18,662 bases of DNA from Burkholderiales bacterium (GTDB lineage Bacteria; Pseudomonadota; Gammaproteobacteria; Burkholderiales; CAIKXV01), in NCBI GenBank assembly GCA_014379045.1, contig JACMMK010000326.1:1-18662 (forward strand), read 5' to 3'. Of this stretch, positions 1-8,062 are shown piece after piece. The translations under genes were made by a program, and so were the position numbers. The notes beneath the pieces were generated by a model. That model saw only the letters and a program-made list of their open reading frames with translations. It did not search any database and was not told where the DNA came from. Within the stretch, counting starts at the first letter, position 1. Each line of letters starts with the position of its first letter.

Positions 1-1218
1 CGGAATCGCCAGCACGCCCATCTCGGAGGCCATGATGATGCGGCCGTCGCGAGTGACGAGATAGCGCGCCGGGCGCAGGCCATTGCGGTCGAGCGTGGCG
101 CCGATCTGGCGGCCGTTGGTGAAGGCGATCGCCGCCGGGCCGTCCCACGGCTCCATCAGCGCTGCGTTGTACTCGTAGAACGAGCGGCGCTCCTCATCCA
201 TCATCGGATTGCCGGCCCAGGCTTCAGGCACCATCATCATCATGGCGTGCGCGAGCGAGTAGCCGCCCATCACCAGCAGCTCGAGTGCATTGTCGAACGA
301 CGCTGAATCCGACTGACCGTCGTAGATCAACGGCCAGATCTTTTTGAGATCCTCGCCCAGCACCGGCGAGGAGATCGCCGCCTGGCGCGCGCGGATCCAG
401 TTGACGTTGCCGCGCAGCGTGTTGATCTCGCCGTTGTGCGCGATCATCCGGAACGGATGCGCGAGATCCCAGGTCGGGAAGGTATTGGTCGAGAAGCGCT
501 GGTGCGCGAGCGCGAGCGCCGAGGTGACGCGGTGATCTTTCAGATCGACGAAGTAGTCGGCGAGGCTCTCGGCGAGCAGCATCCCCTTGTAGACGAGCGT
601 ACGCGCCGACATCGACGGTACGTAGAACTCCTTGCCATGGGCGAGTTGCAGCGACTGGATCGCATGCCCCGAGGACTTGCGGATGATGAAGAGCTTGCGT
701 TCGAGCGCGTCGGTGACGGTAACTCCGGCGCCGCGGCCGATGAACACCTGGCGGATCACCGGTTCGATCGGCTTCACGCTCTCGCCCAGCACGCTGCTGT
801 CGACCGGCACGTCGCGCCAGCCGAGCAGGACCTGACCCTCGGCCCAGATCGAGCGCTCGATCTCGCGCTCGCAGGCGTAACGGCTTGCCGGCTCGCGCGG
901 CAGGAACACGAAGCCGACCCCGTACTCGCCCGGCGGCGGCAACTCGATGCCTTGCCGGGCCATCTCTTCGCGGAAGAATGCATCGGGAATCTGGATCAGC
1001 ACGCCGGCGCCGTCGCTCGCTTTCGGGTCGGCGCCGACCGCACCCCGGTGCGTAAGATTCTTGAGGATCAGCAGTCCCTGCTCGACGATCGCGTGACTCT
1101 TCTGCCCCTTGATATGCGCGACGAAACCCACGCCGCACGCGTCGTGTTCCTGGGCCGGGTCATACAGTCCCTGCGCAGCGGGGCGCGGGACACTCGGAAG
1201 ACGTGGCGATTCACTCAT
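1..1218 (-). CDS. gltB: Glutamate synthase (NADPH) large subunit, N-terminal part (cut by window edge)
   Basis: The large subunit of glutamate synthase takes the amide nitrogen of glutamine and transfers it to 2-oxoglutarate, giving two glutamates; it works in the cytoplasm with the small subunit GltD. The reading frame opens at ATG 1218 and stays open to base 1, giving 406 codons of a protein normally near 1,500 residues. Only the class II glutamine amidotransferase domain is present. Visible motifs are DACGVGF with the nucleophile Cys28 (the residues before it would be the cleaved propeptide), NLTHRGA, HQRFSTNTFPTW, NGEINTLRGN and GLRPARY. A GAGGT lies a few bases upstream of the ATG as a ribosome binding site. 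It follows dgt after a 315-bp gap that has its own promoter candidate. The FMN, Fe-S and C-terminal domains lie outside the window. The identification is firm. Confidence 0.97.
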   Translation of the reverse strand, partial: MSESPRLPSVPRPAAQGLYDPAQEHDACGVGFVAHIKGQKSHAIVEQGLLILKNLTHRGAVGADPKASDGAGVLIQIPDAFFREEMARQGIELPPPGEYGVGFVFLPREPASRYACEREIERSIWAEGQVLLGWRDVPVDSSVLGESVKPIEPVIRQVFIGRGAGVTVTDALERKLFIIRKSSGHAIQSLQLAHGKEFYVPSMSARTLVYKGMLLAESLADYFVDLKDHRVTSALALAHQRFSTNTFPTWDLAHPFRMIAHNGEINTLRGNVNWIRARQAAISSPVLGEDLKKIWPLIYDGQSDSASFDNALELLVMGGYSLAHAMMMMVPEAWAGNPMMDEERRSFYEYNAALMEPWDGPAAIAFTNGRQIGATLDRNGLRPARYLVTRDGRIIMASEMGVLAIP

Positions 1219-1290
1219 GCCGACCTCGATTCAGGAAGGGGGCGGGCTTCGCGCGGACCACCCGGTCGCGCAGGGTCCACCCAAGGCGAC

Positions 1291-1315
1291 GAAAGCCGCG
1301 ACGGGCGCGGCTTTC
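1291..1315 (-). terminator. Perfect 10-bp stem-loop in the gltB leader
   Basis: GAAAGCCGCG at 1291-1300 is the exact reverse complement of CGCGGCTTTC at 1306-1315, with a 5-nt loop. The GC-rich stem with a TTTC foot resembles terminators of high-GC proteobacteria, but no long U run follows on the minus strand. It could end read-through from dgt, or act as an attenuator or leader structure for gltB. The structure is certain; its function is inferred. Confidence 0.5.
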
Positions 1316-1388
1316 GGAACAGTCGAACCGGCTGCGTGGTGGAAGCGGCGGCGTTAACCTGCGCGCGAACCAGACGGTCGAACACACA

Positions 1389-1418
1389 AGTGTAACAGGC
1401 GCCGTCGCGTCGCAGCAA
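1389..1418 (-). promoter_or_regulatory. Candidate sigma70 promoter for gltB
   Basis: On the minus strand TTGCTG (1413-1418) is followed after 18 bp by TACACT (1389-1394). That is three and four matches to the -35 and -10 consensus, so the site is moderate at best. Its location between the dgt end and the gltB leader fits a separate gltB transcript starting near 1382. Confidence 0.35.
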
Positions 1419-1482
1419 CGCCGACCGCCGCGCTGTCAGCGTAAAGCCGGAATGTCCCCTTCGTGCAAGTCAAGAGTGTCCA

Positions 1483-1518
1483 CTGCGGGCAGCCGGGTCA
1501 GCCGCTGAACGCCCGCAG
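1483..1518 (-). terminator. Inverted repeat after dgt, possible terminator
   Basis: CTGCGGGC at 1483-1490 pairs exactly with GCCCGCAG at 1511-1518 across a 20-nt loop, starting 16 nt past the dgt stop codon on the minus strand. There is no clean U tract after it. The position suggests an end or slowing point for the aro-dgt transcript. Confidence 0.4.
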
Positions 1519-1533
1519 ATCCGTGCTTGCGCC

Positions 1534-2718
1534 TCAATGCTCGTCGACGCTGAACAGCCGGCGATGCTCCAGAATCGCGTAGCGATCGGTCATGCCGGCG
1601 ATGTAGTCCGCAATGGCGCGGGGCGGGTCGATCTCCGCGCGCACCTGATCCTGCGGGGGCAGCAGGCGGCGGTCGGCCATGAACGCCCCGAACAGGTCGG
1701 AGACGATGCGTTGCGACTTGGTGCTCATCCGCACGACCCGATAGTGTCGATACAGCGCGTCGCGCAGGAACTGCTTCAACGCCGCCTGCTCGGTGGCGAT
1801 CGCTGCGCCGAAACCGATGAGCGCCGGCGCGGCGCGCACCGCATCGAGCGAGTCCGGGTGCTGGCCTTCGATGCGCCGCGCGCTTTCTTCCGTGAGATCG
1901 AGCACCAGGGTGTTGATCATCCGCCGCACCGTCTCATGGACCAGGCGCCGCCCGGTCAGGCCGGGATAGCGCCCGCGCACCGCCCGCACATGGCGCGCGA
2001 AGATGTCGACCTCCTCGAGCTGGTCGATGCCGATCAGGCCCGAGCGCAAACCGTCGTCGACATCGTGATTGTTGTACGCGAGCTCGTCGGCGAGATTCGC
2101 CAACTGCGCTTCGAGCGAGGGTTGCTCGCCACGCAGGAAACGTTCGCCGATCGGGCCCAGTTGCTCGGCATTGCGCCGTGAACAATGCTTCAGGATGCCC
2201 TCGCGCGTCTCGAACGAAAGGTTGAGCCCATCGAAGTCGGGGTAGCGCTCTTCGAGCAGGTCGACCACCCGCAGCGATTGAAGGTTGTGCTCGAAGCCGC
2301 CGTACTCGCGCATGCAGGCATTCAGCGCATCCTGTCCGGCATGTCCGAACGGGGTGTGGCCCAGGTCGTGCGCGAGCGAGATCGCCTCGGTCAGCGTTTC
2401 GTTCAAGCCGAGGTTGCGGGCGATCGAGCGCGCGATCTGCGCGACCTCGAGGCTGTGCGTCAGGCGCGTGCGGAAAAGGTCGCCTTCGTGATTCACGAAG
2501 ACCTGCGTCTTGTACTCGAGTCGGCGGAACGCTGTGGAATGGATGATCCGGTCGCGATCGCGCTGGAATTCGTCTCGGCCGACCGGTGCGGCTTCCGCGA
2601 ATTGGCGCCCGCGCGAATGCTCGGGTGAGGCTGCGAACGGCGCCAGTGTGCCGGCAACGGCACCGGCTCGGACGAAGGTGCTTGCGCGCGCGGCGGCCCC
2701 GGGCCCGAGCTCATCCAT
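1534..2718 (-). CDS. dgt: Deoxyguanosinetriphosphate triphosphohydrolase-like protein (HD domain)
   Basis: A cytoplasmic HD-superfamily phosphohydrolase of the dGTPase type, expected to split deoxynucleoside triphosphates into deoxynucleoside and tripolyphosphate and so limit dNTP pools. Seen in the 394-residue product: the family signature DRDRIIHSTAFRRL at about 54-67, the first metal His in RLTHS (His88), the HD pair in AHDLGHTPFGH (His117-Asp118), and a later Asp-rich segment around NNHDVDDG. The core begins near residue 25, so the first 25 residues are a variable extension. The ATG at 2716-2718 lies inside the end of aroB, an 8-bp overlap, and there is no clear Shine-Dalgarno, so translation is probably coupled to aroB. 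The order aroK-aroB-dgt-gltB is common in Burkholderiales. The exact dNTP preference cannot be read from sequence. Confidence 0.93.
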   Translation of the reverse strand: MDELGPGAAARASTFVRAGAVAGTLAPFAASPEHSRGRQFAEAAPVGRDEFQRDRDRIIHSTAFRRLEYKTQVFVNHEGDLFRTRLTHSLEVAQIARSIARNLGLNETLTEAISLAHDLGHTPFGHAGQDALNACMREYGGFEHNLQSLRVVDLLEERYPDFDGLNLSFETREGILKHCSRRNAEQLGPIGERFLRGEQPSLEAQLANLADELAYNNHDVDDGLRSGLIGIDQLEEVDIFARHVRAVRGRYPGLTGRRLVHETVRRMINTLVLDLTEESARRIEGQHPDSLDAVRAAPALIGFGAAIATEQAALKQFLRDALYRHYRVVRMSTKSQRIVSDLFGAFMADRRLLPPQDQVRAEIDPPRAIADYIAGMTDRYAILEHRRLFSVDEH

Positions 2719-3850
2719 GGCGCACGGGGGCGCTTGCCGGATCGCCCGCTGTCGTCGCGCAGTCGGCGAGTGTCGCCTTCAGCGCGTCGGCGGGGTAATC
2801 GCCGGTAACGACTGCCGAACCCAGTGCGCGCAGCAGCACCAGGCGAATGCGTCCGTCGCGCACCTTCTTGTCGTGACCCATCAACTCCAGCCATTGTGTT
2901 TGCGCCATGGCCGGGGCATCGACCGGCAGGCGTGCCTGCGCAAACAGGCGCCTGACGCGCGCCACGTCGGCCTCGCCGAGCCAGCCCAGTCGCGCGGACA
3001 TCTCGGCGGCCATTACCGTTCCGGCGGCGATCGCCTCACCATGCAGCCAGGTGCCGTAGCCGACGCCGGTCTCGATGGCGTGACCGAAGGTGTGACCGAG
3101 GTTCAGCGTCTCGCGCACACCCGCCTCGCGCTCGTCTGCAGCAACGACTTCCGCTTTGTGTTCGCACGACCGACGCACCGCATAGGCGAGGGCATCGGGA
3201 TTGCGTTCCAGCAATCGTGGCAGGTTCGCTTCGAGCCAGTCGAGAAAGGCGGCGTCGCGAATCAGCCCGTACTTGATCACTTCGGCCAGGCCGGCGGAGA
3301 GTTCGCGCTCGGGCAGGGTGCTCAGCATCGCGGTATCGGCAAGCACCAGCCGCGGCTGATGGAAGGCGCCGATCATGTTCTTGCCCTGCGGATGATTGAT
3401 CGCCGTTTTGCCGCCGACCGACGAGTCGACCTGCGCCAGCAGCGTCGTCGGGATCTGCACGAACGGCACGCCGCGCTGCCAGGTCGCTGCGGCAAATCCG
3501 GCGAGATCGCCGATCACCCCGCCGCCGAGTGCGATCACCGGGGTCTGCCGGTCGCAGCGCGCCTCGATCAGCTGATCGAAGACGCGATTCAATGTCTCCC
3601 AGTTCTTGTGTCGCTCGCCGTCGGGAAGCACGATCGGCACGGTCTCGATTCCGGCGCGTGCAAGGGCGGCCGACACCGGAGCCAGATAGAGTGCGGCGAC
3701 AATTTCGCTCGTCACCAGCGCCGCACGCCTGGCGCTCAGATGCGTTGCGATCAAGGCGGGGTCGTCTGCGACGCCGGGGCCGATCAGGATCGGATAGCTG
3801 CGCTCACCGAGCGCGACCTCGATCGTCTGCCGGCCGACTGCTGCATTCAT
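2711..3850 (-). CDS. aroB: 3-dehydroquinate synthase
   Basis: The second enzyme of the shikimate pathway; it converts DAHP to 3-dehydroquinate using NAD+ and a divalent metal in the cytoplasm. The 379-residue product carries the NAD-binding glycine run GGGVIGD (about 109-115), PTTLLAQVDSSVGGKTAINH (about 134-153), and metal ligands expected from the family at Glu190, His253 (NLGHTFGHAIE) and His270 (LHGEAIAAG). I chose the ATG at 3850 rather than a longer frame because the protein there starts as the family does (about ten residues before the first beta strand), and because this ATG overlaps the aroK stop as ATGA. The extra upstream frame is Arg-rich and lies within aroK. aroB is coupled to aroK upstream and to dgt downstream. 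Confidence 0.97.
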   Translation of the reverse strand: MNAAVGRQTIEVALGERSYPILIGPGVADDPALIATHLSARRAALVTSEIVAALYLAPVSAALARAGIETVPIVLPDGERHKNWETLNRVFDQLIEARCDRQTPVIALGGGVIGDLAGFAAATWQRGVPFVQIPTTLLAQVDSSVGGKTAINHPQGKNMIGAFHQPRLVLADTAMLSTLPERELSAGLAEVIKYGLIRDAAFLDWLEANLPRLLERNPDALAYAVRRSCEHKAEVVAADEREAGVRETLNLGHTFGHAIETGVGYGTWLHGEAIAAGTVMAAEMSARLGWLGEADVARVRRLFAQARLPVDAPAMAQTQWLELMGHDKKVRDGRIRLVLLRALGSAVVTGDYPADALKATLADCATTAGDPASAPVRHG

Positions 3851-4494
3851 CGTGCGTCGGAGGCGTCCGCCGGGGTCGCTGCAACCGCGGCGCCGACGAG
3901 CGCGTTGTCTGAAGCGCGCCCGGGCACGCCGCACGTCCGGCTCTCGATGCGCTCGACCAGCCGGTTGACCATCGATTTGAGGCTGTCGTGCGTGCTCTCG
4001 ACGGTCAGATGCGCGACTTCGGCATACAGCGGGTCGCGCGCGGTGAGCAACTCGACGATGCGCCGATGCGGGTCGTCGGTAGCGAGCAGCGGACGGTTCC
4101 GGTCGCGCCGCGTGCGTTGCCAGATTTCGTGCGCGGGCGCCTTCAGGTAGACCACCAGGCCGCGATTGCGCAAATGCTGTCGGCTGTCTTCGGCCAGCAC
4201 GGCGCCGCCGCCGGTGGCGAGGACGATGTCGGGCAGCGTCGTCAACTCGTCGATGATCGCGCGCTCGCGCTGCCGAAACCCGGCCTCTCCCTCGATCTCG
4301 AAGATCACCGGGATGGTCACGCCGCAGCGAACCTCGATTTCATGATCGGCATCGACGAAGCGCTTGTTCAGTCGATGCGCGAGCAGCCGACCGACCGATG
4401 TTTTTCCTGCGCCCATCATTCCGACCAGAAAGACGCTGCCCGCGATCGAACAGGCGCTGGCGGGACACTCGGGGCGGGGATCGATGCTATCCAT
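3847..4494 (-). CDS. aroK: Shikimate kinase
   Basis: Phosphorylates shikimate to shikimate 3-phosphate with ATP. The 215-residue product has the P-loop GMMGAGKT (about 25-32), the shikimate-binding segment FVDADHEIE (about 46-54), GFRQRE, the LATGGGAV loop and the RNRPLL lid. It is longer than the usual 170-190 residues: about 20 extra residues at the N-terminus and about 30 at the C-terminus that are rich in Ala, Gly and Ser and look unstructured. The start at 4494 is preferred over an in-frame ATG at 4524 because a TACAAT hexamer sits 5 nt upstream of 4494, and a transcript from it could not include 4524. No Shine-Dalgarno is visible. Its stop overlaps the aroB start by four bases. Confidence 0.95.
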   Translation of the reverse strand: MDSIDPRPECPASACSIAGSVFLVGMMGAGKTSVGRLLAHRLNKRFVDADHEIEVRCGVTIPVIFEIEGEAGFRQRERAIIDELTTLPDIVLATGGGAVLAEDSRQHLRNRGLVVYLKAPAHEIWQRTRRDRNRPLLATDDPHRRIVELLTARDPLYAEVAHLTVESTHDSLKSMVNRLVERIESRTCGVPGRASDNALVGAAVAATPADASDAR

Positions 4495-4499
4495 GCCCG

Positions 4500-4505
4500 A
4501 TTGTA
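4500..4505 (-). promoter_or_regulatory. -10-like TACAAT directly before aroK
   Basis: On the minus strand TACAAT ends 5 nt before the aroK ATG. A start of transcription at the usual distance would fall on or next to the A of the ATG. I see no good -35 at 16-18 bp; a 6-bp GCCGCA/TGCGGC hairpin (4508-4522) lies just upstream instead. This may be a promoter giving a leaderless aroK mRNA. Confidence 0.4.
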
Positions 4506-4573
4506 GCGCCGCAGGCTGCGGCAATCGTCCTGCCGGGCGTTCAACGGCCGCTGCCGGGAGCAGCCGGCCTCCA

Positions 4574-4605
4574 GGACTGGTGCGCCGGCGCGGCCGCCCC
4601 AGTCC
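4574..4605 (-). terminator. Inverted repeat after pilQ, possible terminator
   Basis: GGACTGG (4574-4580) pairs with CCAGTCC (4599-4605) across an 18-nt GC-rich loop that can fold further. It starts 15 nt after the pilQ stop on the minus strand. There is no U tract, so factor-independent termination is uncertain. Confidence 0.3.
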
Positions 4606-4620
4606 CGGCCCTGCGCAACG

Positions 4621-6783
4621 CTACAGCGAAGACAGTCGATCGTTCAGCACGCGCGGCGTCACGAAGATCAACAGTTCACGCTTGTCGTCGACGATCGAGC
4701 GGTCGCGGAACAGGAAGCCGACGAACGGCAGATCACCGAGCATTGGCACCTTGTTTACCGTCTGCCGGGAATCCTGCGTGTAGATGCCGCCGATCACCAC
4801 GGTGCCGCCGTTCTCCACGAGCACCTGGGTGCTAATCTGACGCGTGTTGATCGCCGGCCCCGATTGCGTGTTCTGACCGACGCTGTCGTTGTTCACGTTC
4901 AACGTCATGATCACGTTGCCGTCGGGGGTGATCTGCGGGCGAACCTTCAGCGACAACGTCGCCTTCTTGAACGACACCGCGGTGGCGCCACTGGCGGTCG
5001 CCTGCTGGAACGGTATCTCGGTACCCTGCTCGATCGTCGCCTCGATCTGGTCGGCGGTGATCACGCGTGGGCTCGAGACGATGCGCCCGCGCCCTTCGGC
5101 CTGGAGCGCCTGTACCTCGAGGTTCAGGAAGCGCGTCAGGCTATCGTTGAACACGATCAACGAAAACGCACCGGGGCGCGCGCCACCGATCGTCTGCGCC
5201 GGCAGATTCACGCCCAGCGCCTGCGTCAGGGTCGGGATCGGGGTGGCGATCTGGGAAGTCAGGAAGCCGGTTGCCTCCAGATTGCCGCCGATCGTCAAGC
5301 GGCTCGACCCGGCGATGGAATCGCCGACCTGCCGATCGAACACGCCGAGCCGCGCGCCGAGGTTGCGCGAGAACGTATCGGCGGCTTCGACGACCCGTGC
5401 CTCGATCATCACCTGGCGCACCGGAACGTCGATCTGGCGTACCAGGCGGCGCATTTCGTCGAGCTTGGTCGGCGTGTCCTGGATGAACAAGGTGTTCGTG
5501 CGGGGGTCGATCACCGCGCTGCCCCGACGCGAGAGTACGCGCTGCTGCGGATCGGTCAGGATCTTCTGGAAGGCGTCGGCGCGCGCATAGTTCAACTGGA
5601 AGGTTTCGGTGCGCACCTGCTCGAGGTCGGCCAGTTGCTGGCGCGACTCGGCCTCGAGTTTGTCGCGGGTGGCGAGTTCGTCGCGCGGCGCGATCCACAT
5701 CACGTTGCCGGTCTTGCGCATATCCAGACCTTTGGCCTGGAGGATGATGTCCATCGCCTGGTCCCACGGCACGTCTTTCAGACGCAGCGTCAGGTTGCCG
5801 CTGACCGTGTCGCTGGTAATGATGTTCAGACCGGTGAAATCGGCGAGCACCTGCAGTACCGCACGCACTTCGACGTTCTGAAAGTTGAGCGAGAGCTTGT
5901 CACCGGTGTAGCGGCGCTGACCCCCGCCCAACCGTGTCGGGTCTTCCACCACCGGCTTCACTTCGAGGATGAAGCGGTTGTCGGCCTGATACGCCGACTG
6001 CTCCCATTGTCCGCGCGGGGTGACCTCGAGTCGCACCATGTCGCCCGATTGCTGTGCGGTGATGAACTGTACCGGCGTCGCGAAGTCGGTGACATCGAGT
6101 TTGCGCTGCAGGTGCTGCGGCATCTGCGTGCGCTGCAGCTCGATCACGATGTTGCGACCCTGCGGCTTGACGTCGATGCCGGTGTTGTTGTCGCCCAGGT
6201 CGATGATCACGTTGCCCGCGCCTTCGGCCGTGCGCCGGAAGTCGATGTTGAGCACCTTGTGCTGGACGCCGCTGCCGGTGTCCTCGGCAAAGCGGGTAGG
6301 CGCGGGTGCCACACCGGCGGCGATGCCGCCTGCGCCCTGCAGCGATACGACGATCGTGTTGCCCTCGATGCGCGCGTCGTACGGCACGGTGCGGGTCATG
6401 TTGAGGACCAGGCGGGTGCGCTCGCCGACCTGCACCAGGTTCAGGCTGCGCAGATCGCCCTGAGCGACATCCTGCATGGTTCGCCCGGTGCCGTTGGACG
6501 TGTTCGGAAAATCGAACGAGAGCCGCGACGGGTTGGTGATCTGGAAGCCGTTGGGCACCGCTTTCGGTGCCTCTTTCAGCGTGATTCGAACGAGCACGTT
6601 GCCGCCTTGCGCGACTGCCGCGCTGACCGATTGAATGGCGTTGCCCGCGACCATCGGTTGTACGGTGGGTTGCGCCAGCACGCTGCCAGCCACAGCGAGC
6701 AGCGTACAGAACAGCATCCAGGGAAGCGACCGGCTACGCGCCGACCCTTGGTCAGCGGCGTATTGCGGGATCGAGCGATTCAT
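4621..6783 (-). CDS. pilQ: Type IV pilus secretin PilQ
   Basis: Forms the outer-membrane ring through which the type IV pilus fibre passes. The 720-residue product has a signal peptide ending near VLA-Q (about 37/38), two AMIN-like peptidoglycan-binding regions (about 48-148 and 175-270), the secretin/TonB short N-terminal domain (about 300-370, with LNFQNVEVRAVLQVLADFTG), an N1/NolW-type domain (about 395-460) and the C-terminal secretin core ending with VPMLGDLPFVGFLFR. The length is normal for the family. The start at 6783 is chosen over one at 6837 because it overlaps the pilP stop as ATGA, has GGAGG a few bases upstream within pilP, and leaves a normal signal peptide. It is the last pil gene before aroK. 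Confidence 0.97.
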   Translation of the reverse strand: MNRSIPQYAADQGSARSRSLPWMLFCTLLAVAGSVLAQPTVQPMVAGNAIQSVSAAVAQGGNVLVRITLKEAPKAVPNGFQITNPSRLSFDFPNTSNGTGRTMQDVAQGDLRSLNLVQVGERTRLVLNMTRTVPYDARIEGNTIVVSLQGAGGIAAGVAPAPTRFAEDTGSGVQHKVLNIDFRRTAEGAGNVIIDLGDNNTGIDVKPQGRNIVIELQRTQMPQHLQRKLDVTDFATPVQFITAQQSGDMVRLEVTPRGQWEQSAYQADNRFILEVKPVVEDPTRLGGGQRRYTGDKLSLNFQNVEVRAVLQVLADFTGLNIITSDTVSGNLTLRLKDVPWDQAMDIILQAKGLDMRKTGNVMWIAPRDELATRDKLEAESRQQLADLEQVRTETFQLNYARADAFQKILTDPQQRVLSRRGSAVIDPRTNTLFIQDTPTKLDEMRRLVRQIDVPVRQVMIEARVVEAADTFSRNLGARLGVFDRQVGDSIAGSSRLTIGGNLEATGFLTSQIATPIPTLTQALGVNLPAQTIGGARPGAFSLIVFNDSLTRFLNLEVQALQAEGRGRIVSSPRVITADQIEATIEQGTEIPFQQATASGATAVSFKKATLSLKVRPQITPDGNVIMTLNVNNDSVGQNTQSGPAINTRQISTQVLVENGGTVVIGGIYTQDSRQTVNKVPMLGDLPFVGFLFRDRSIVDDKRELLIFVTPRVLNDRLSSL

Positions 6784-7388
6784 CGTTTTGCCTCCGTTTC
6801 GTCTTGCAGAAACAGCGAAGTGACCCGTTCGGTCCACTCGCCGGCGCCGTCTTGCACAAGTTCCTTGAGCTTCATTCCAGTCTCGTTGATCTCCTGGATC
6901 AATCCGAAGTTCTGACCGATGTAATTGTTCTGCCGCACCCTGAACAGGTTGTTGTCGGGCGTGCGCACCAGCGCGAACAGCGCCTTACCCTGTTGCAGCG
7001 TGCCGACCATCTTCAAGTTGTCGAGCGGAAACGCCTCGAGCGGCTCGCGTCGACGGTTGAGATCGGGTTGCAGCTGACCTTTCGCCGCGCGCGTCGGTTC
7101 GATCTTGCGCGGGCGGAAGGGGTCTTCGAGTTCGGCCTGGTTGTAGATGAACGGCTGATATGGATCGACCTTCGGCAACGGATCGATGCGCGCGCGTGCC
7201 CCTGCCACGTTCTCTGCCTCGTTCACGAACTGCTTCAAGTCCTGGAACTGATCGGCACCGCAGCCGACCATCATCAGGCCAAGCGTGAAGGGCAACAGGC
7301 CGCGGGCGAGGCGCGCGCCGGGGTGCGACGACAAACGATGCAGTGACCGGCGACGCGGCGAGGGGGAAAGGAAGGACATGGGGGTCAT
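6780..7388 (-). CDS. pilP: Type IV pilus lipoprotein PilP
   Basis: Inner-membrane-anchored lipoprotein that connects the PilN/PilO pair to the PilQ secretin. The 202-residue product has a basic N-terminus, a hydrophobic stretch and a lipobox-like MVGC with Cys43 as the lipidation site. A Pro/charged linker follows (about 68-110, including DPFRPR), then the compact beta domain typical of PilP (PLDNLKMVGTL ... FRVRQNNYIGQNFG). The start at 7388 overlaps the pilO stop as ATGA; an in-frame ATG three codons later is also possible. The stop overlaps the pilQ start. Confidence 0.95.
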   Translation of the reverse strand: MTPMSFLSPSPRRRSLHRLSSHPGARLARGLLPFTLGLMMVGCGADQFQDLKQFVNEAENVAGARARIDPLPKVDPYQPFIYNQAELEDPFRPRKIEPTRAAKGQLQPDLNRRREPLEAFPLDNLKMVGTLQQGKALFALVRTPDNNLFRVRQNNYIGQNFGLIQEINETGMKLKELVQDGAGEWTERVTSLFLQDETEAKR

Positions 7389-8014
7389 TTCTTCTTCACC
7401 GCGGCCTGCGCCGCCTTGCGTTGCTTCGCGAGTTCTTCCTCGTCGAGGTAACGGAATGTCTTCGCGGTGGCGTCCATGGTGAGCATGCCTTCGCGGCCGG
7501 TGGCGACGGCGATGTCGTTCAGCGTGACGATTCGCGGCAACTGCGCGATGTCGCTCGCGAATGCACCGAGTTCGTGATAGCTCCCGGTCACGCGGATGGT
7601 GATCGGCAGCTCGGCGTAGAACTCGGAGGTGGTTTCCTGCGCGGCCGGTTTGAACAGTTCGAACTGCAATCCGCGCCCGAGGCCCGCCTGGTTGATGTCG
7701 GTCAGCAGCGCATCCATTTCGGAGCGGTTCGGCAGTTGCTTCAACAGCGCGCCGAAAGCTTGCTCGATGTCCTCCAGCTGCTTCTGATACGCCGGCAGGT
7801 TGACCGCCTGGCGCTTCTTGTCGAGGAACGTCGTGCGCAGCGTCGATTCGCGTTCGCGCAGCGTGTTGATCTCGGCGAGCTGGTTGCGCCAGTCGAACCA
7901 GTAGCCGAGGAACACGACCAGAACCACCAGCAGCAGTAGCGTGGCCGCCTGTACGGGGAGCGGCCAGGAACCGATGTGCTTCGGGTCTAGGCGTCTGAGT
8001 TCGTCGAGTGTCAT
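7385..8014 (-). CDS. pilO: Type IV pilus inner-membrane protein PilO
   Basis: Bitopic membrane protein that pairs with PilN in the type IV pilus alignment subcomplex. The 209-residue product has a short cytoplasmic tail, one membrane helix (about 20-42), a coiled-coil region (about 46-100) and a ferredoxin-like periplasmic domain (PITIRVTGSYHELGAF, about 134-150). The C-terminus is Lys-rich. It starts 48 bp after the pilN stop, with no visible Shine-Dalgarno before the ATG (the preceding bases are pyrimidine-rich), which is unusual for a mid-operon gene. It overlaps pilP by four bases. Confidence 0.95.
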   Translation of the reverse strand: MTLDELRRLDPKHIGSWPLPVQAATLLLLVVLVVFLGYWFDWRNQLAEINTLRERESTLRTTFLDKKRQAVNLPAYQKQLEDIEQAFGALLKQLPNRSEMDALLTDINQAGLGRGLQFELFKPAAQETTSEFYAELPITIRVTGSYHELGAFASDIAQLPRIVTLNDIAVATGREGMLTMDATAKTFRYLDEEELAKQRKAAQAAVKKK

Positions 8015-8062
8015 CGTCGGGAGCTGGAGTCGGAAGATTCGAGGCGTGCGCGTCGCGCAGCG

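Larger units (their letters stand above)
1219..1533. other. Intergenic region between dgt and gltB
   Basis: This 315-bp stretch has no convincing gene; the short frames in it lack recognisable sequence and conserved-looking starts. It holds, in minus-strand order, a long inverted repeat just after the dgt stop (1483-1518), a sigma70-like promoter candidate (1389-1418), a perfect 10-bp hairpin (1291-1315) and the gltB ribosome binding site. If transcription starts near 1382, gltB has a leader of about 165 nt. Confidence 0.7.

Noticed and set aside
2510..4150. 546-residue open frame on the plus strand opposite aroB/aroK
   Set aside because: A shadow of three well-supported minus-strand genes; no motif and no start signal.
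4864..6915. 683-residue open frame on the plus strand opposite pilQ
   Set aside because: It lies wholly antisense to pilQ/pilP, reads as a His/Arg/Asp/Leu-rich product with no recognisable domain, and is the expected mirror frame of a GC-rich gene.
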